From contig NZ_CABFVH010000007.1 of assembly GCF_902141855.1 (NCBI RefSeq), positions 1 to 64,000 on the forward strand: a stretch of DNA of 64,000 nt. Reading direction: 5' to 3'. Shown one piece after another: positions 55,699 to 64,000 of this stretch; position 1 is the stretch's first letter, and each line of letters begins with the position of its first letter. Under the pieces are notes generated by a model. It saw nothing but the letters and a program-made list of their open reading frames with translations. It searched no databases and was not told the origin of the DNA. The translations under genes were made by a program, and so were the position numbers. Origin of the DNA: Methylobacterium dankookense. GTDB lineage: Bacteria > Pseudomonadota > Alphaproteobacteria > Rhizobiales > Beijerinckiaceae.

Positions 55699-56286
55699 TC
55701 AGCGCTCGATCGTGCCGATGCGGCGGATCTTCTTCTGCAGCAGCAGGACGCCGTAGAGCAGCGCCTCCGCGGTCGGCGGGCAGCCGGGCACGTAGATGTC
55801 CACCGGCACCACCCGGTCGCAGCCGCGCACGACGGAGTAGGAATAGTGGTAGTAGCCGCCGCCGTTGGCGCAGGAGCCCATCGAGATGACGTAGCGCGGC
55901 TCCGGCATCTGGTCGTAGACCTTGCGGAGCGCGGGGGCCATCTTGTTGGTGAGCGTGCCGGCCACGATCATCACGTCGGATTGGCGCGGCGAGCCGCGCG
56001 GGGCGAAGCCGAAGCGCTCGCAATCGTAGCGCGGCATCGACATCTGCATCATCTCGACGGCGCAGCAGGCGAGGCCGAAGGTCATCCACATCAGCGAGCC
56101 GGTGCGCGCCCAGTTGATGAGTTCGTCCGTGGTGGTCAGCAGGAAGCCGCGGTCGGCGAGCTCGTCGCTGATCGAGAGGAAGGTCGGGTCGTCGGCGCCG
56201 ATCGGGCGGCCGGTATTCGGATCGATGATGCCCTTCGCCTGCGGGGCGATCGTTGGGGCGCGAGAGAGTTCAGGCGTGAAGGCCAT
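55699..56286 (-). CDS. nuoB: NADH-quinone oxidoreductase subunit B
   Basis: A 195-residue subunit carrying the terminal [4Fe-4S] cluster N2, which reduces quinone. The ligand cysteines are in [10 protein letters not shown] (tandem Cys), GSCANGGG and [14 protein letters not shown]. The N-terminus has about 30 extra residues ([22 protein letters not shown]) before the core. It follows nuoA by 39 bases. Confidence 0.96.
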   Translation of the reverse strand: MAFTPELSRAPTIAPQAKGIIDPNTGRPIGADDPTFLSISDELADRGFLLTTTDELINWARTGSLMWMTFGLACCAVEMMQMSMPRYDCERFGFAPRGSPRQSDVMIVAGTLTNKMAPALRKVYDQMPEPRYVISMGSCANGGGYYHYSYSVVRGCDRVVPVDIYVPGCPPTAEALLYGVLLLQKKIRRIGTIER

Positions 56287-56325
56287 GGATGCCTCAAGGA
56301 GCGAGCGGCGGGGCGGCGGTCGTCT

Positions 56326-56691
56326 CTAGTCCCACTCGAGGGCGCCCTTGCGCCACTCGTAGACGAAACCGACCGTGAGCACCCCGAGGAAGACCATCAT
56401 CGACCAGAAGCCGAGCCAGCCGAGCTCGCCGAAGGTGATCGCCCAGGGAAACAGGAAGGCCACTTCGAGATCGAAGATGATGAACAGGATGGCGACCAGA
56501 TAGAAGCGCACGTCGAACTTCATGCGCGCGTCGTCGAACGCGTTGAAGCCGCACTCGTAGGCCGAGAGCTTCTCCGGGTCCGGGCTGCTGTAGGCCACCA
56601 GGAACGGCGCCACGAGGAGTGCGGCGGCAATGAACAGCGACACGCCGATGAAGACGATGAGCGGCAGGTAATCCGCCAGAAGACCGGTCAT
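56326..56691 (-). CDS. nuoA: NADH-quinone oxidoreductase subunit A
   Basis: A 121-residue three-helix membrane subunit with the conserved cytoplasmic loop [43 protein letters not shown], whose Cys and acidic residues lie near the quinone channel. ATG 56691 starts [14 protein letters not shown], as in the family. It is the first gene of nuoA-N. The upstream stretch, 56692-57053, holds no other gene; it contains the promoter of the tRNA gene on the opposite strand and presumably the nuo promoter, which I could not identify. Confidence 0.95.
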   Translation of the reverse strand: MTGLLADYLPLIVFIGVSLFIAAALLVAPFLVAYSSPDPEKLSAYECGFNAFDDARMKFDVRFYLVAILFIIFDLEVAFLFPWAITFGELGWLGFWSMMVFLGVLTVGFVYEWRKGALEWD

Positions 56692-56966
56692 GCGACGCTC
56701 CGCAACCGTGTGAGACCGCAGCGCCATCGGGCCCGACCCCGCCGGCGGATGGAATTGCTCCAATGCCAGAGTGCGCGTGGCGGAGGCTTAGTCGAGCAGC
56801 CGGGGTGAGACAAGGGCATTGCGCGTCGCACAAACCGACTGTCCGCGACAGAGATGGGGCGGTGTCCCGCCGCCCGCATCCAGGCATATGCGCGCAGGGC
56901 CAGGAGCCTGGCCGTGCCGGTTTCGGAGCCGCGCGAACGGATTTCCGAAAAGCCGCGACAGGCTGC

Positions 56967-56994
56967 TTGACAGCCCGCCCGGCCCCCCATAAAC
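56967..56994 (+). promoter_or_regulatory. Promoter of tRNA-Asp
   Basis: TTGACA (56967-56972) is followed after 16 bases by ATAAAC (56989-56994). A transcript from about 57001 would carry a leader of roughly 50 bases before the tRNA. Confidence 0.55.
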
Positions 56995-57053
56995 CCCGCC
57001 TCGTCGCCGACACGAGGCGGCCACGTCGCCGAAAACAGAGGCGGCCACGCCAC

Positions 57054-57130
57054 GCGGGCGTAGCTCAGTTGGTTAGAGTGCCGGCCTGTCACGCCGGAGG
57101 TCGCGGGTTCGAGCCCCGTCGCCCGCGCCA
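57054..57130 (+). tRNA. tRNA-Asp (GTC)
   Basis: A 77-base cloverleaf. The acceptor stem GCGGGCG/CGCCCGC is perfect and the anticodon stem CCGGC/GCCGG encloses CTGTCAC with anticodon GTC. The T-arm contains GGTTCGAGC, and CCA is encoded at the end. The discriminator base is G, as expected for aspartate. Confidence 0.97.
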
Positions 57131-57357
57131 CGTTTCCAGGCTTACAGCCTCTCCCTAAAATCCGAAAGCCTTCAGACGCAGTTCTCGCGTCGACGCTTGC
57201 TGCTCTCCGCCGCGCAGTCTGCTGCCATGTCTGTGCGCAGACCGATCTCTCCGGCCCGATTCCCCGAACCGTTCACGCCGGGTCCTCCAGCCTCGCGTGG
57301 ACAGGGGCGGCGCGGGACCGTATCGGGCCCCATGGCAAATCCCCATTCCCATTGCTG

Positions 57358-59115
57358 ATGCGTCCGCTGATCGAACTCCTGCGCGCCCTGTCGCCGGCGG
57401 ATCGCAGGCGCCTGCTGCTCATCGCCATCGGGCTCGCGGGCGCGGGCCTGCTGGAGGTGGTCGGCGTCGCCGCGGTGATCCCGTTCCTTACGCTCGTCGG
57501 CGACCCGGGCGCCGCCGACAGGCTGCCCTGGCTCGGCGCCTGGCGCGACGCGCTCGGCCTCGCCGAGCCGCGCACCTTCCTGCTGGCGACGGGTATCGCG
57601 GCGCTCGCCGCGATTCTCATCACCGCGGTCGCCAATGCCGGGCTCACCTACGCTCAACTCCTGTTCACGCATCGGGTCGGCTACGGCTTCGCCCGCCGCT
57701 TGCTCTTCCGCTACATCGCGCGGGAGCGGCTGTTCTTCGCGCAGGCCAACAGCGCGGAACTCGCCAAGAACGTGCTCAGCGAGACGGACCGCCTCGTGGT
57801 CGGCGTGCTGACGCCGCTGACCGTGATCGCCTCGCGCGTCGTGTCGGCGCTCGCCGTGATCCTCTTCCTCGTCGCCTACGCGCCGCGCCTCGCCCTGGTG
57901 CTCGGCGGCGGTTTCGGCGGCCTCTATGTCGGCATCTTCCTGTTCGTGCGCACGCGCCTCGCCCGGATCGGCGCGCGGGCGGTCGCCGACAACGAGATGC
58001 GCTTCCGGGTGGTGCAGGAGACGCTCGGCGCCCTGACCGAGCTCAAGCTCTACGGGCGCGCCGAGCGCTTCGCGAGCCGGTTCGACGGCCCCGCCCGCGC
58101 CTATGCCGGCGACAGCGCGGCGAGCCTCGTCACCGGGCAGATGCCGCGCTTCGTCATCGAGGCGCTGGCCTTCGGCGGCGTCATCGTCGTCGTGCTGTTC
58201 GCCCTCGCCCAGGGGCTCGACACCGCCGGCATCCTGCCGCTGCTGGGTCTCTTCGCCTTCGCCGGCTACCGCATGCTGCCGGCCTTCCAGAACATCTTCA
58301 ACTCCCTGGCGCTGCTCCGATTCCATCTGCCCGGCGTGCGCCTGATCATGGACGAGCTGCGCGGCGAGGCCGCTGCGCCCCCGCGCGGCCCGGAGCGTCT
58401 GCCGTTCCGCGATTCGATCCGCTTCGAGACGGTGGGCTTCGATTACGAGCCCGGGCGGGCGGCGCTCTCAAGCATCGACCTCACCATCCCGGCCGGCGCG
58501 ACCATCGGGCTCGTCGGCCGCACCGGCTCGGGCAAGTCCACCCTCGTCGGCCTGCTGCTGGGCCTGCTCAGCCCCGGCGAGGGCCGGATCCGCGTGGACG
58601 GCCTGCCGCTCGGGCCCGAGAACCTGCCGGCCTGGCAGAACCACATCGGTTACGTTCCGCAGGAGGTGTTCCTGATCGACGGCACCGTTGCCGAGAACAT
58701 CGCGCTCGGCCTCGATTCGCCAGACATGGAACGGGTCGAGCGGGCGGCGCGCGTCGCGGGGGCGCACGACTTCGTCGCGGCCCTTCCCGATGGCTACGCC
58801 GCACGGGTCGGGGAGCGCGGCTCGCGGCTCAGCGGCGGTCAGCGCCAGCGCATCGGCATCGCCCGCGCGCTCTACCATGAGCCCGACGTGCTGGTCTTCG
58901 ACGAGGCGACCTCGGCCCTCGACGGCGAGACGGAAGCGGCGGTGATGGCGGCCCTACGGCGTTTCGCGGGCGGGCGCACGCTCATCATGATCGCCCACCG
59001 CCTGACCAGCCTGGAGGGTGCCGACACGGTCCACGTGCTCGAAGGCGGCCGCATCGTCGCGTCAGGCCCCCTGCCCGCGGTGCTGCCGCATCTCGGCCCG
59101 TCGGCGGCCGCCTGA
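57358..59115 (+). CDS. ABC exporter (fused permease-ATPase)
   Basis: A 585-residue half-transporter with six N-terminal membrane helices (residues 15-320) and a C-terminal ATPase. Walker A is GRTGSGKST, the signature RLSGGQRQR, Walker B VLVFDEATSALD and the switch histidine MIAHRL. The membrane domain opening (GLLEVVGVAAVIPFLTLVGDP) is like that of PglK-type lipid-linked oligosaccharide flippases. It is probably a homodimer exporting a lipid, glycan carrier or drug; the substrate is unknown. ATG 57358 is preferred over TTG 57352. Confidence 0.87.
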   Translation: MRPLIELLRALSPADRRRLLLIAIGLAGAGLLEVVGVAAVIPFLTLVGDPGAADRLPWLGAWRDALGLAEPRTFLLATGIAALAAILITAVANAGLTYAQLLFTHRVGYGFARRLLFRYIARERLFFAQANSAELAKNVLSETDRLVVGVLTPLTVIASRVVSALAVILFLVAYAPRLALVLGGGFGGLYVGIFLFVRTRLARIGARAVADNEMRFRVVQETLGALTELKLYGRAERFASRFDGPARAYAGDSAASLVTGQMPRFVIEALAFGGVIVVVLFALAQGLDTAGILPLLGLFAFAGYRMLPAFQNIFNSLALLRFHLPGVRLIMDELRGEAAAPPRGPERLPFRDSIRFETVGFDYEPGRAALSSIDLTIPAGATIGLVGRTGSGKSTLVGLLLGLLSPGEGRIRVDGLPLGPENLPAWQNHIGYVPQEVFLIDGTVAENIALGLDSPDMERVERAARVAGAHDFVAALPDGYAARVGERGSRLSGGQRQRIGIARALYHEPDVLVFDEATSALDGETEAAVMAALRRFAGGRTLIMIAHRLTSLEGADTVHVLEGGRIVASGPLPAVLPHLGPSAAA

Positions 59116-59190
59116 TTCCGGCCAAGGCGTACTGGCCCGCCGCCCGCGGCATCGCGTAGGAACGTCTCCGACACGACACGGGATATCGAG

Positions 59191-60069
59191 ATGCGCGAGA
59201 CCATCGACCTGACGGCACGGGACGGGACTACAGCCCGGATCGCTCTCGACGGGGCAGAGCCGGTCTCCTGGCAGGTCGGGGATCGGGAGTATCTCTGGAG
59301 CGGCGACCCGGCCCATTGGAACCGGCACGCGCCCTGGCTCTTCCCGGTGGTCGGCGCCTCGGCCGGCGGCCATGTCCGCGTCGCGGGCCGCGACTATCCG
59401 ATGGCTCAGCACGGCTTCGCCCGCGACCTGCCCTTCACGGTGGTGTCGCGGCACGCGGACGCCGTGACGCTGCGCCTGGAGGACGGGCCGGAGACCCGCG
59501 CGCATTACCCCTTCGCCTTCCGGCTCGACATCACGGCGCAGGTTCGCGAGCGTGGGCTCGATTTCGAGGTCGTGGTCGGCAATCCGGGGCCCGACGCGCT
59601 GCCCTACGCGCTGGGCTTCCATCCGGCCTTTCCCTGGCCCTTCGCCGAAGGGCAACGCGCGAAGGATGGCGGCTACGCCGTGGTCTTCGAGCATCCGGAG
59701 CGGCCGGCCGCCCCCGAGGTCGGGGAAGGCGGTTTGCTCCTGCGGGCCGAGCGGCCGGTGCCGCTCGTGGGCGATACACTGCCCCTCGATCCCGCCCTCT
59801 TCACGGAGGCTCTGGTGTTCCGCGAGGCGCGCAGCCGCGTGATGCGGTTCACGGGCCCAGGCGGCCGGGCGATCCGCATGGCGATGGAGGATTTCCCCCA
59901 TCTCGCCGTGTGGACGAAGCCGACGGCGCCCTTCCTGTCCCTCGAATGCTGGACCGGCCATGCCGACTGGGCCGGCTTCACGGGCCCGTTGTCGGAGCGC
60001 GATTCGCAGCGCAGCCTCGCTGCGGGCGCCGAGGCGCGGCACGCGGTGCGCCTCACTCTCGAGGACTAA
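59191..60069 (+). CDS. Aldose 1-epimerase family protein
   Basis: A 292-residue GalM-fold (beta-sandwich) sugar mutarotase. Catalytic-type residues are His in YPMAQHGFARD, His in YALGFHPAFPWPF and Glu in LSLECWTGHADWAGF near the C-terminus, the same order as in galactose mutarotase. The short form resembles YeaD/LacX-like proteins whose sugar is undefined. It starts 76 bases after the ABC exporter and six bases before hemD. Confidence 0.85.
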   Translation: MRETIDLTARDGTTARIALDGAEPVSWQVGDREYLWSGDPAHWNRHAPWLFPVVGASAGGHVRVAGRDYPMAQHGFARDLPFTVVSRHADAVTLRLEDGPETRAHYPFAFRLDITAQVRERGLDFEVVVGNPGPDALPYALGFHPAFPWPFAEGQRAKDGGYAVVFEHPERPAAPEVGEGGLLLRAERPVPLVGDTLPLDPALFTEALVFREARSRVMRFTGPGGRAIRMAMEDFPHLAVWTKPTAPFLSLECWTGHADWAGFTGPLSERDSQRSLAAGAEARHAVRLTLED

Positions 60070-60075
60070 GGCGCG

Positions 60076-60771
60076 ATGCGGATCTGGGTGGCCCGGCCGG
60101 AACCCGGCGCCTCCCGCACGGGAGAGCGCCTCGCCGCCCTCGGCCATGTGCCGCTGGTCGCGCCGGTGCTCGCGGCGTGCGCCACCGGCCGCCCGCTGCC
60201 GGACGAGCCCTTCGATGCCTTGCTGCTGACCAGCGCGCAGGCCTTGCCCGCCCTCTCCGAGGCCGACCGCGCGGCGCTCCGCGGCCAGCCGGTCTTCGCG
60301 GTCGGATCGCGCACGGCCGCTGCGGCGGAGGCCTGCGGATTCGGGCCGGTCTTCGTGGGGCCAGGCGATGCCGCCGGCCTCGCCCGCGCGGTGCGCGACA
60401 AGCTCGCACCCGGGACGCGCCTGCTCCTTATTGCCGGCGCCGAGCGGAAGCCGGAACCCGGCGTCACGCTCGGGCAGGCCGGCTTCCCTGTCGCGGTCCA
60501 CGTCGCCTACGCGGCGGAGCCGGTCGCCGTCCTGCCGCCGGCGGTGGCGGAGGCGCTGCCCGGCCTCGACGCGGCCCTGCACTACTCGCGCCGGAGCGCC
60601 GAGACGGCGCTCGATCTCGTGCGCGCGGCGGGCCGCGACGAACCATTCCGCGCGATACGACATTACTGCCTGTCGGATGACGTGGCCTTACCCCTGGCAG
60701 CGGCGGGATGCCTGATCCATTTCGTGCCGGCGCGACCGCGCGAGGACGACCTCCTCGCCGGCTTGCGCTGA
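60076..60771 (+). CDS. hemD: Uroporphyrinogen-III synthase
   Basis: A 231-residue enzyme closing hydroxymethylbilane to uroporphyrinogen III in haem synthesis. It has two alpha/beta domains with low sequence conservation. The opening IWVARPEPGASRTGERLAALGH, FDALLLTSAQALPAL, the VFAVGSRTAAAAEACGF segment and the end-region YSRRSAETALDL are typical. hemC is not adjacent. Genes for Mic60 and HemY follow, an arrangement seen in many alphaproteobacteria. Confidence 0.88.
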   Translation: MRIWVARPEPGASRTGERLAALGHVPLVAPVLAACATGRPLPDEPFDALLLTSAQALPALSEADRAALRGQPVFAVGSRTAAAAEACGFGPVFVGPGDAAGLARAVRDKLAPGTRLLLIAGAERKPEPGVTLGQAGFPVAVHVAYAAEPVAVLPPAVAEALPGLDAALHYSRRSAETALDLVRAAGRDEPFRAIRHYCLSDDVALPLAAAGCLIHFVPARPREDDLLAGLR

Positions 60772-60939
60772 CGCTCGTCATCGAACTGTCGCGCCCCCTC
60801 TCGCCCCAGCGAAGCCTGCGGTGATAGGAGGTCGGCAGAGAAGGGGCCGGCGCGGCACCGCGAACGGCCCCGAGCGCGCATCCGACGGCGCGGCGCGAAG
60901 GCGACGTGCCCGGCGGCGAGGACTGGAGAGAGACGGCCC

Positions 60940-63021
60940 GTGAAGCCCCCATCCAACGACGCGAACCGTCCGAACCAGCCGGGTTCGGACAAGGGCCAGG
61001 CGCCGGGACAAGGTCCGGGCCAGATGCCGGGCAAGCCTGGCGCGCCCGCGACCCCGCCGAACGCCAAGCCGGAGCCGGGCAAGCCCGCCGGGGCACCGGC
61101 ATCCGCAAGCCCGGGCGCGGGGCCGAAGCCCGACGCGCCACAGCCGGCCAAGGCCGAGCCGCCGAAGCCTGGGGCAGCGGCTCCCGCGTCGTCGGCGTCG
61201 GGTCCGAGCATCGTGCAGAAGCCTGAGGCTTCGAAGACGGACGCTCCTAAGCCTGACGCTCCCAAGCCTGACGGCATCAAGGCGGCCGGCCCGAATCCAG
61301 CCGCTGGCCCTGCCGCTCCCAAGGCGGATGCGCCCAAGGATCCGATCAAGGCCGAGCCGGGCAAGACTGAGCCAGGCAAGGCCGATCCCGCCAAGCCCGG
61401 CACGCCCGGTGCCGAGCCGCGCAAGCCCGAGGCTCCGGGCGCCGGCCCGCGCCCGGCCGGCGCAGCCGTCACGGACGGGCCGATCATCGACCTCAAGGCC
61501 AAGCGCATCCCCGATCCGGCCGAGGCGGCGAAGCCGGCAGCCGGCGCGCCGTCTGCCGCCAAGCCCGATGCAGTCAAGCCCGGACAGGGCGAGCCGCCGA
61601 AGCCCGCGCCTGCGGCGAGCCCGACCCCGAAGACCGCGCCCCAACCCGAGCCGCAGCGCGGCGCGGGCTTCGGCTCGATCGCGGCGGCCGGCCTGATCGG
61701 CGGCGTGATCGGTGCCGGGCTGCTGTTCGGCGCCGACCGCGGCGGCCTGCTCGGCCCGCGCGACGATTCACACCTCAGCGCCCTGGAGCAGCGCGTCTCC
61801 GGCCAGATCGCCGGTCTCGCGCCGCGCGACGCCGTGGCCGCCCTCGACAAGCGCGTCGCCGCGAACGAGGCCGCCCTCAAACCGCTGCCCGAAGCGGTCA
61901 AGAACGCGGATTCCACGGCCAAGCAGGCCCTCGCGCAGGCCACGGGCGGCGCGGCCGGCGGCGAAGGCAACGCGGCGCAGGGCCTGCCGCCCGACATCGT
62001 CTCGCGCCTCGACAGTCTGGACCAGCGCGTCGCGGCGCTGCAGGAGGAGCCCGGCAAGGAGCCGGCCGCCGACCAGAAGGCCGGGGGAGCGCAGACCGCC
62101 GATCTCGCCGCGCTCGGCGACCGCGTGAAGGCGCTGGAATCGGCGGGCGATGCCAAGCCGGCACAGGGCCAGGGCGATGTCGACGCGCGGCTCGCTGCCC
62201 TTCAGGGCGATGTCGAGAGCCGCACCAAGGCCAATGCGGAGGCCGATCAGGCGCTGGGCCAGCGCCTCGACGCCCTGCAGAAGGCGCTCGACGAGCGCGT
62301 CAAGGCCGCGACAGAGGCGGTGCAGAACGCGACCCAGGCGAGCCAGCAGGCCGCCGAGGCCGGCCGCGTCCAGGCGCAGGAAGCCGCCAAGACGGCGGAG
62401 CGCGGCCTGCAGGATCAGGCGGAGAAGATCGCGGCCCTCGACAAGGCCCTGGCCCAGCGTGCCCAGGCCACCACCGTCCAGGCGGCTTTGCGCGTCGTGG
62501 CGGCGGACCGCATCGCCACCGCCCTCGCCACCGGCGCGCCCTATGCCGAGCCCCTCGCGACCCTGCGCAAGTTGGAGACCGGCGACACCAGCCGCGTCGA
62601 TGCGCTCGCGCCCTTCGCCGAGACGGGCGCGCCGAGCGCCGCTCAGCTCGCCGCCGAGTTCCGGCCGATCGCCGAGAAGGCGGCAGCGGCCCGCCGCTCG
62701 GCCCAAGCCCGGACGGTGGCCGAATCCGGCGACCTGAAGGCGAAGTTCCTGAGCATGGCCGATTCGATCGTGCAGGTGCGCCGGGTCGATGCGCCGCCCG
62801 CCTCCGGGACGGAGCCCGAGGCCGATCCCCTGGGCAAGATCCAGGCGGCCCTCGACCGCGGCGCGATCCAGGAAGCGGCCAAGAGCTTCGACGCGATGCC
62901 CGACGCCGCCAGGGCGGAGGCCGCTTCCTTCGGCCAGCGCCTCAAGGCGCGTGCCGCGGCGGCGCAGGCCTCGCAGGCCCTGCTCTCGGACGCCTTCAAG
63001 ACCCTTCCGGCCGGCCAGTAA
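60940..63021 (+). CDS. Mitofilin/Mic60-family inner membrane protein
   Basis: A 693-residue protein. Residues 1-235 are a Pro/Ala/Lys/Gly-rich cytoplasmic tail with repeats such as APKPDAPKPDG. One membrane helix follows (FGSIAAAGLIGGVIGAGLLFGA, about 243-263). A long alanine-rich coiled coil (about 275-520) and a C-terminal mitofilin domain (GRVDALAPFAETGAPSA, AALDRGAIQEAAKSFDAMP) complete it. Alphaproteobacterial Mic60 shapes intracytoplasmic membranes and is the ancestor of the mitochondrial crista-junction protein. It lies between hemD and hemY, as usual. The domain order is clear; local function is inferred. Confidence 0.85.
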   Translation: MKPPSNDANRPNQPGSDKGQAPGQGPGQMPGKPGAPATPPNAKPEPGKPAGAPASASPGAGPKPDAPQPAKAEPPKPGAAAPASSASGPSIVQKPEASKTDAPKPDAPKPDGIKAAGPNPAAGPAAPKADAPKDPIKAEPGKTEPGKADPAKPGTPGAEPRKPEAPGAGPRPAGAAVTDGPIIDLKAKRIPDPAEAAKPAAGAPSAAKPDAVKPGQGEPPKPAPAASPTPKTAPQPEPQRGAGFGSIAAAGLIGGVIGAGLLFGADRGGLLGPRDDSHLSALEQRVSGQIAGLAPRDAVAALDKRVAANEAALKPLPEAVKNADSTAKQALAQATGGAAGGEGNAAQGLPPDIVSRLDSLDQRVAALQEEPGKEPAADQKAGGAQTADLAALGDRVKALESAGDAKPAQGQGDVDARLAALQGDVESRTKANAEADQALGQRLDALQKALDERVKAATEAVQNATQASQQAAEAGRVQAQEAAKTAERGLQDQAEKIAALDKALAQRAQATTVQAALRVVAADRIATALATGAPYAEPLATLRKLETGDTSRVDALAPFAETGAPSAAQLAAEFRPIAEKAAAARRSAQARTVAESGDLKAKFLSMADSIVQVRRVDAPPASGTEPEADPLGKIQAALDRGAIQEAAKSFDAMPDAARAEAASFGQRLKARAAAAQASQALLSDAFKTLPAGQ

Positions 63022-63089
63022 CGCCGGCCCGGCTTCCCGTTCATCCGTGCGGTGCCCGCAGTCCGGGCGCCGACAGGAGTACCTGATCC

Positions 63090-64000
63090 ATGTGGCGCGC
63101 CCTCGCCTTCCTGGCCTTCCTCGCCCTCGCCGCTTACGGTGCGGTCTGGATCGCCGACCGGCCCGGCACGGTCACCATCGTCTGGAACGGCTACGAGATC
63201 GCGACGAGTCTCGCGGTCGCCCTCGTCGGCGTTCTCGTCGCGGCGATCATCGTCGGCCTGATCTGGGCCGTGATGCGCGGGGTGATCAACCTGCCGGAAT
63301 TCCTGGTGCGCGGCTCGCGCGAGCGGCGCCGTGCCAAGGGCCTCAGCGCCCTGTCGCGGGGCATGGTCGCGGTCGGCTCCGGTGATCCCCTGGCCGCCCG
63401 ACGCCACGCCAGCGATGCGGAGCGCCTGCTCGGCGAACAGCCCCTGACCCTGCTCCTGAAGGCCCAGGCCGCCCAGATCTCGGGCGACCGGCAGGCGGCG
63501 GAGAGCGCCTTCCAGCGCATGGTGGACGATCCGGAGACCCGCGTGCTCGGCCTGCGCGGCCTGTTCGTGGAGGCCCGCCGCCGTGAGGACGAGGTCGCGG
63601 CGCGCGCCTATGCCGCCGAGGCGGCCCGCCTCGCCCCGAGCGTCACCTGGGCGAACGAGGCCGTGCTGGAGGCCCAGTGCGCCGACGGCGACTGGACCGG
63701 GGCGCTCGAGACCGTGGAGCGCCGCGGCTCGCTCGGCCTCCTCGACAAGAGCGTCGCGCGTCGCCAGCGCGCCGTCCTGCTCACCGCCGCGGCCCAGCGC
63801 CGCGAGGCGGGCGAGCCAGAGGCCGCGACGGAGCGCGCGCTCCAGGCCGTCAAGCTCGCGCCCGGCCTCGTGCCGGCCGCCTGCATCGCCGGCCGCCTGC
63901 TGGCGCGGCGCGGGGACCTGCGCAAGGCCGCCAGGATCGTCGAGGCCGCCTGGAAGGCGAACCCGCATCCCGATCTCGCCAAGGTCTATCTCGGCCTGCG
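63090..64000 (+). CDS. hemY: HemY-family protein (partial, runs off the window)
   Basis: The first 303 residues are visible. An N-terminal membrane pair (WRALAFLAFLALAAYGAVWIADRP and ATSLAVALVGVLVAAIIVGLIWAVMRG) precedes a cytoplasmic TPR-rich region (RHASDAERLLGEQPLTLLLKAQAAQISGDRQAAE). This is the gammaproteobacterial/alphaproteobacterial HemY, a haem-biosynthesis-associated TPR protein distinct from protoporphyrinogen oxidase. AGGAG lies seven bases before the ATG. The gene continues past position 64000. Confidence 0.88.
   Translation, partial: MWRALAFLAFLALAAYGAVWIADRPGTVTIVWNGYEIATSLAVALVGVLVAAIIVGLIWAVMRGVINLPEFLVRGSRERRRAKGLSALSRGMVAVGSGDPLAARRHASDAERLLGEQPLTLLLKAQAAQISGDRQAAESAFQRMVDDPETRVLGLRGLFVEARRREDEVAARAYAAEAARLAPSVTWANEAVLEAQCADGDWTGALETVERRGSLGLLDKSVARRQRAVLLTAAAQRREAGEPEAATERALQAVKLAPGLVPAACIAGRLLARRGDLRKAARIVEAAWKANPHPDLAKVYLGL

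Noticed and set aside
57172-58326. A 384-codon minus-strand frame opposite the ABC exporter
   Set aside because: No recognisable domain, Glu/Gly/Arg-rich mirror of the exporter coding strand.

Overview
The window is GC-rich, tightly packed alphaproteobacterial chromosome. It is most like Methylobacterium/Methylorubrum (Hyphomicrobiales). The evidence is a complete 14-gene nuoA-N operon followed by birA, RNase J, methylmalonyl-CoA epimerase and a DUF1467 gene; the proS-lolC-lolD-dnaE string; hemD next to a mitofilin (Mic60) homologue and hemY; a DUF6867 gene in a liv operon; and GTTC-N7-GTTC LexA operators. The epimerase fits the ethylmalonyl-CoA pathway of methylotrophs. The genus is an inference.

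Layout. 1-1441: remnants of two insertion sequences, an IS1182-like fragment abutting a truncated IS3-like element. 1609-6036: cytochrome c maturation genes ccmA-ccmB and ccmC-ccmD-ccmG, separated by 1.5 kb of gene debris that includes a decayed NusG C-terminal domain. 6047-10737: alpha/beta hydrolase, glyoxalase-fold protein, histidine phosphatase, an unknown protein, a NicO-type metal transporter and a DUF1007 protein. 10903-22686: solute uptake, made up of a glutamate/aspartate-type ABC operon, a branched-chain amino acid ABC operon (livK-DUF6867-livFGMH) and an SDF-family symporter coupled to an orphan binding protein. Three of these loci are preceded by sigma-54-like elements. 22883-33294: FAD-linked oxidase, parC, recO, ChaC-like cyclotransferase, small secreted or membrane proteins and dnaE. 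33500-33661: a 34-residue membrane peptide gene with a strong LexA-box promoter. 33956-38520: lolD, lolC, proS, a probable small RNA, DUF1467 and epimerase. 38778-56691: rnj, birA and nuoN to nuoA. 57054-64000: tRNA-Asp, an ABC exporter, aldose epimerase, hemD, mic60 and the start of hemY (cut by the window edge).

How it fits together. The ccm genes and complex I serve respiration. The transport block feeds amino acids and dicarboxylates into central metabolism and may be under nitrogen or carbon (RpoN) control. parC, recO, dnaE and the LexA-controlled peptide form a replication and DNA-damage neighbourhood. The most novel-looking items are the SOS-type mini-gene at 33500-33604, the intergenic RNA at about 37592-37740, the His-rich loop in NuoL and the helix-hairpin-helix tail on NuoE.
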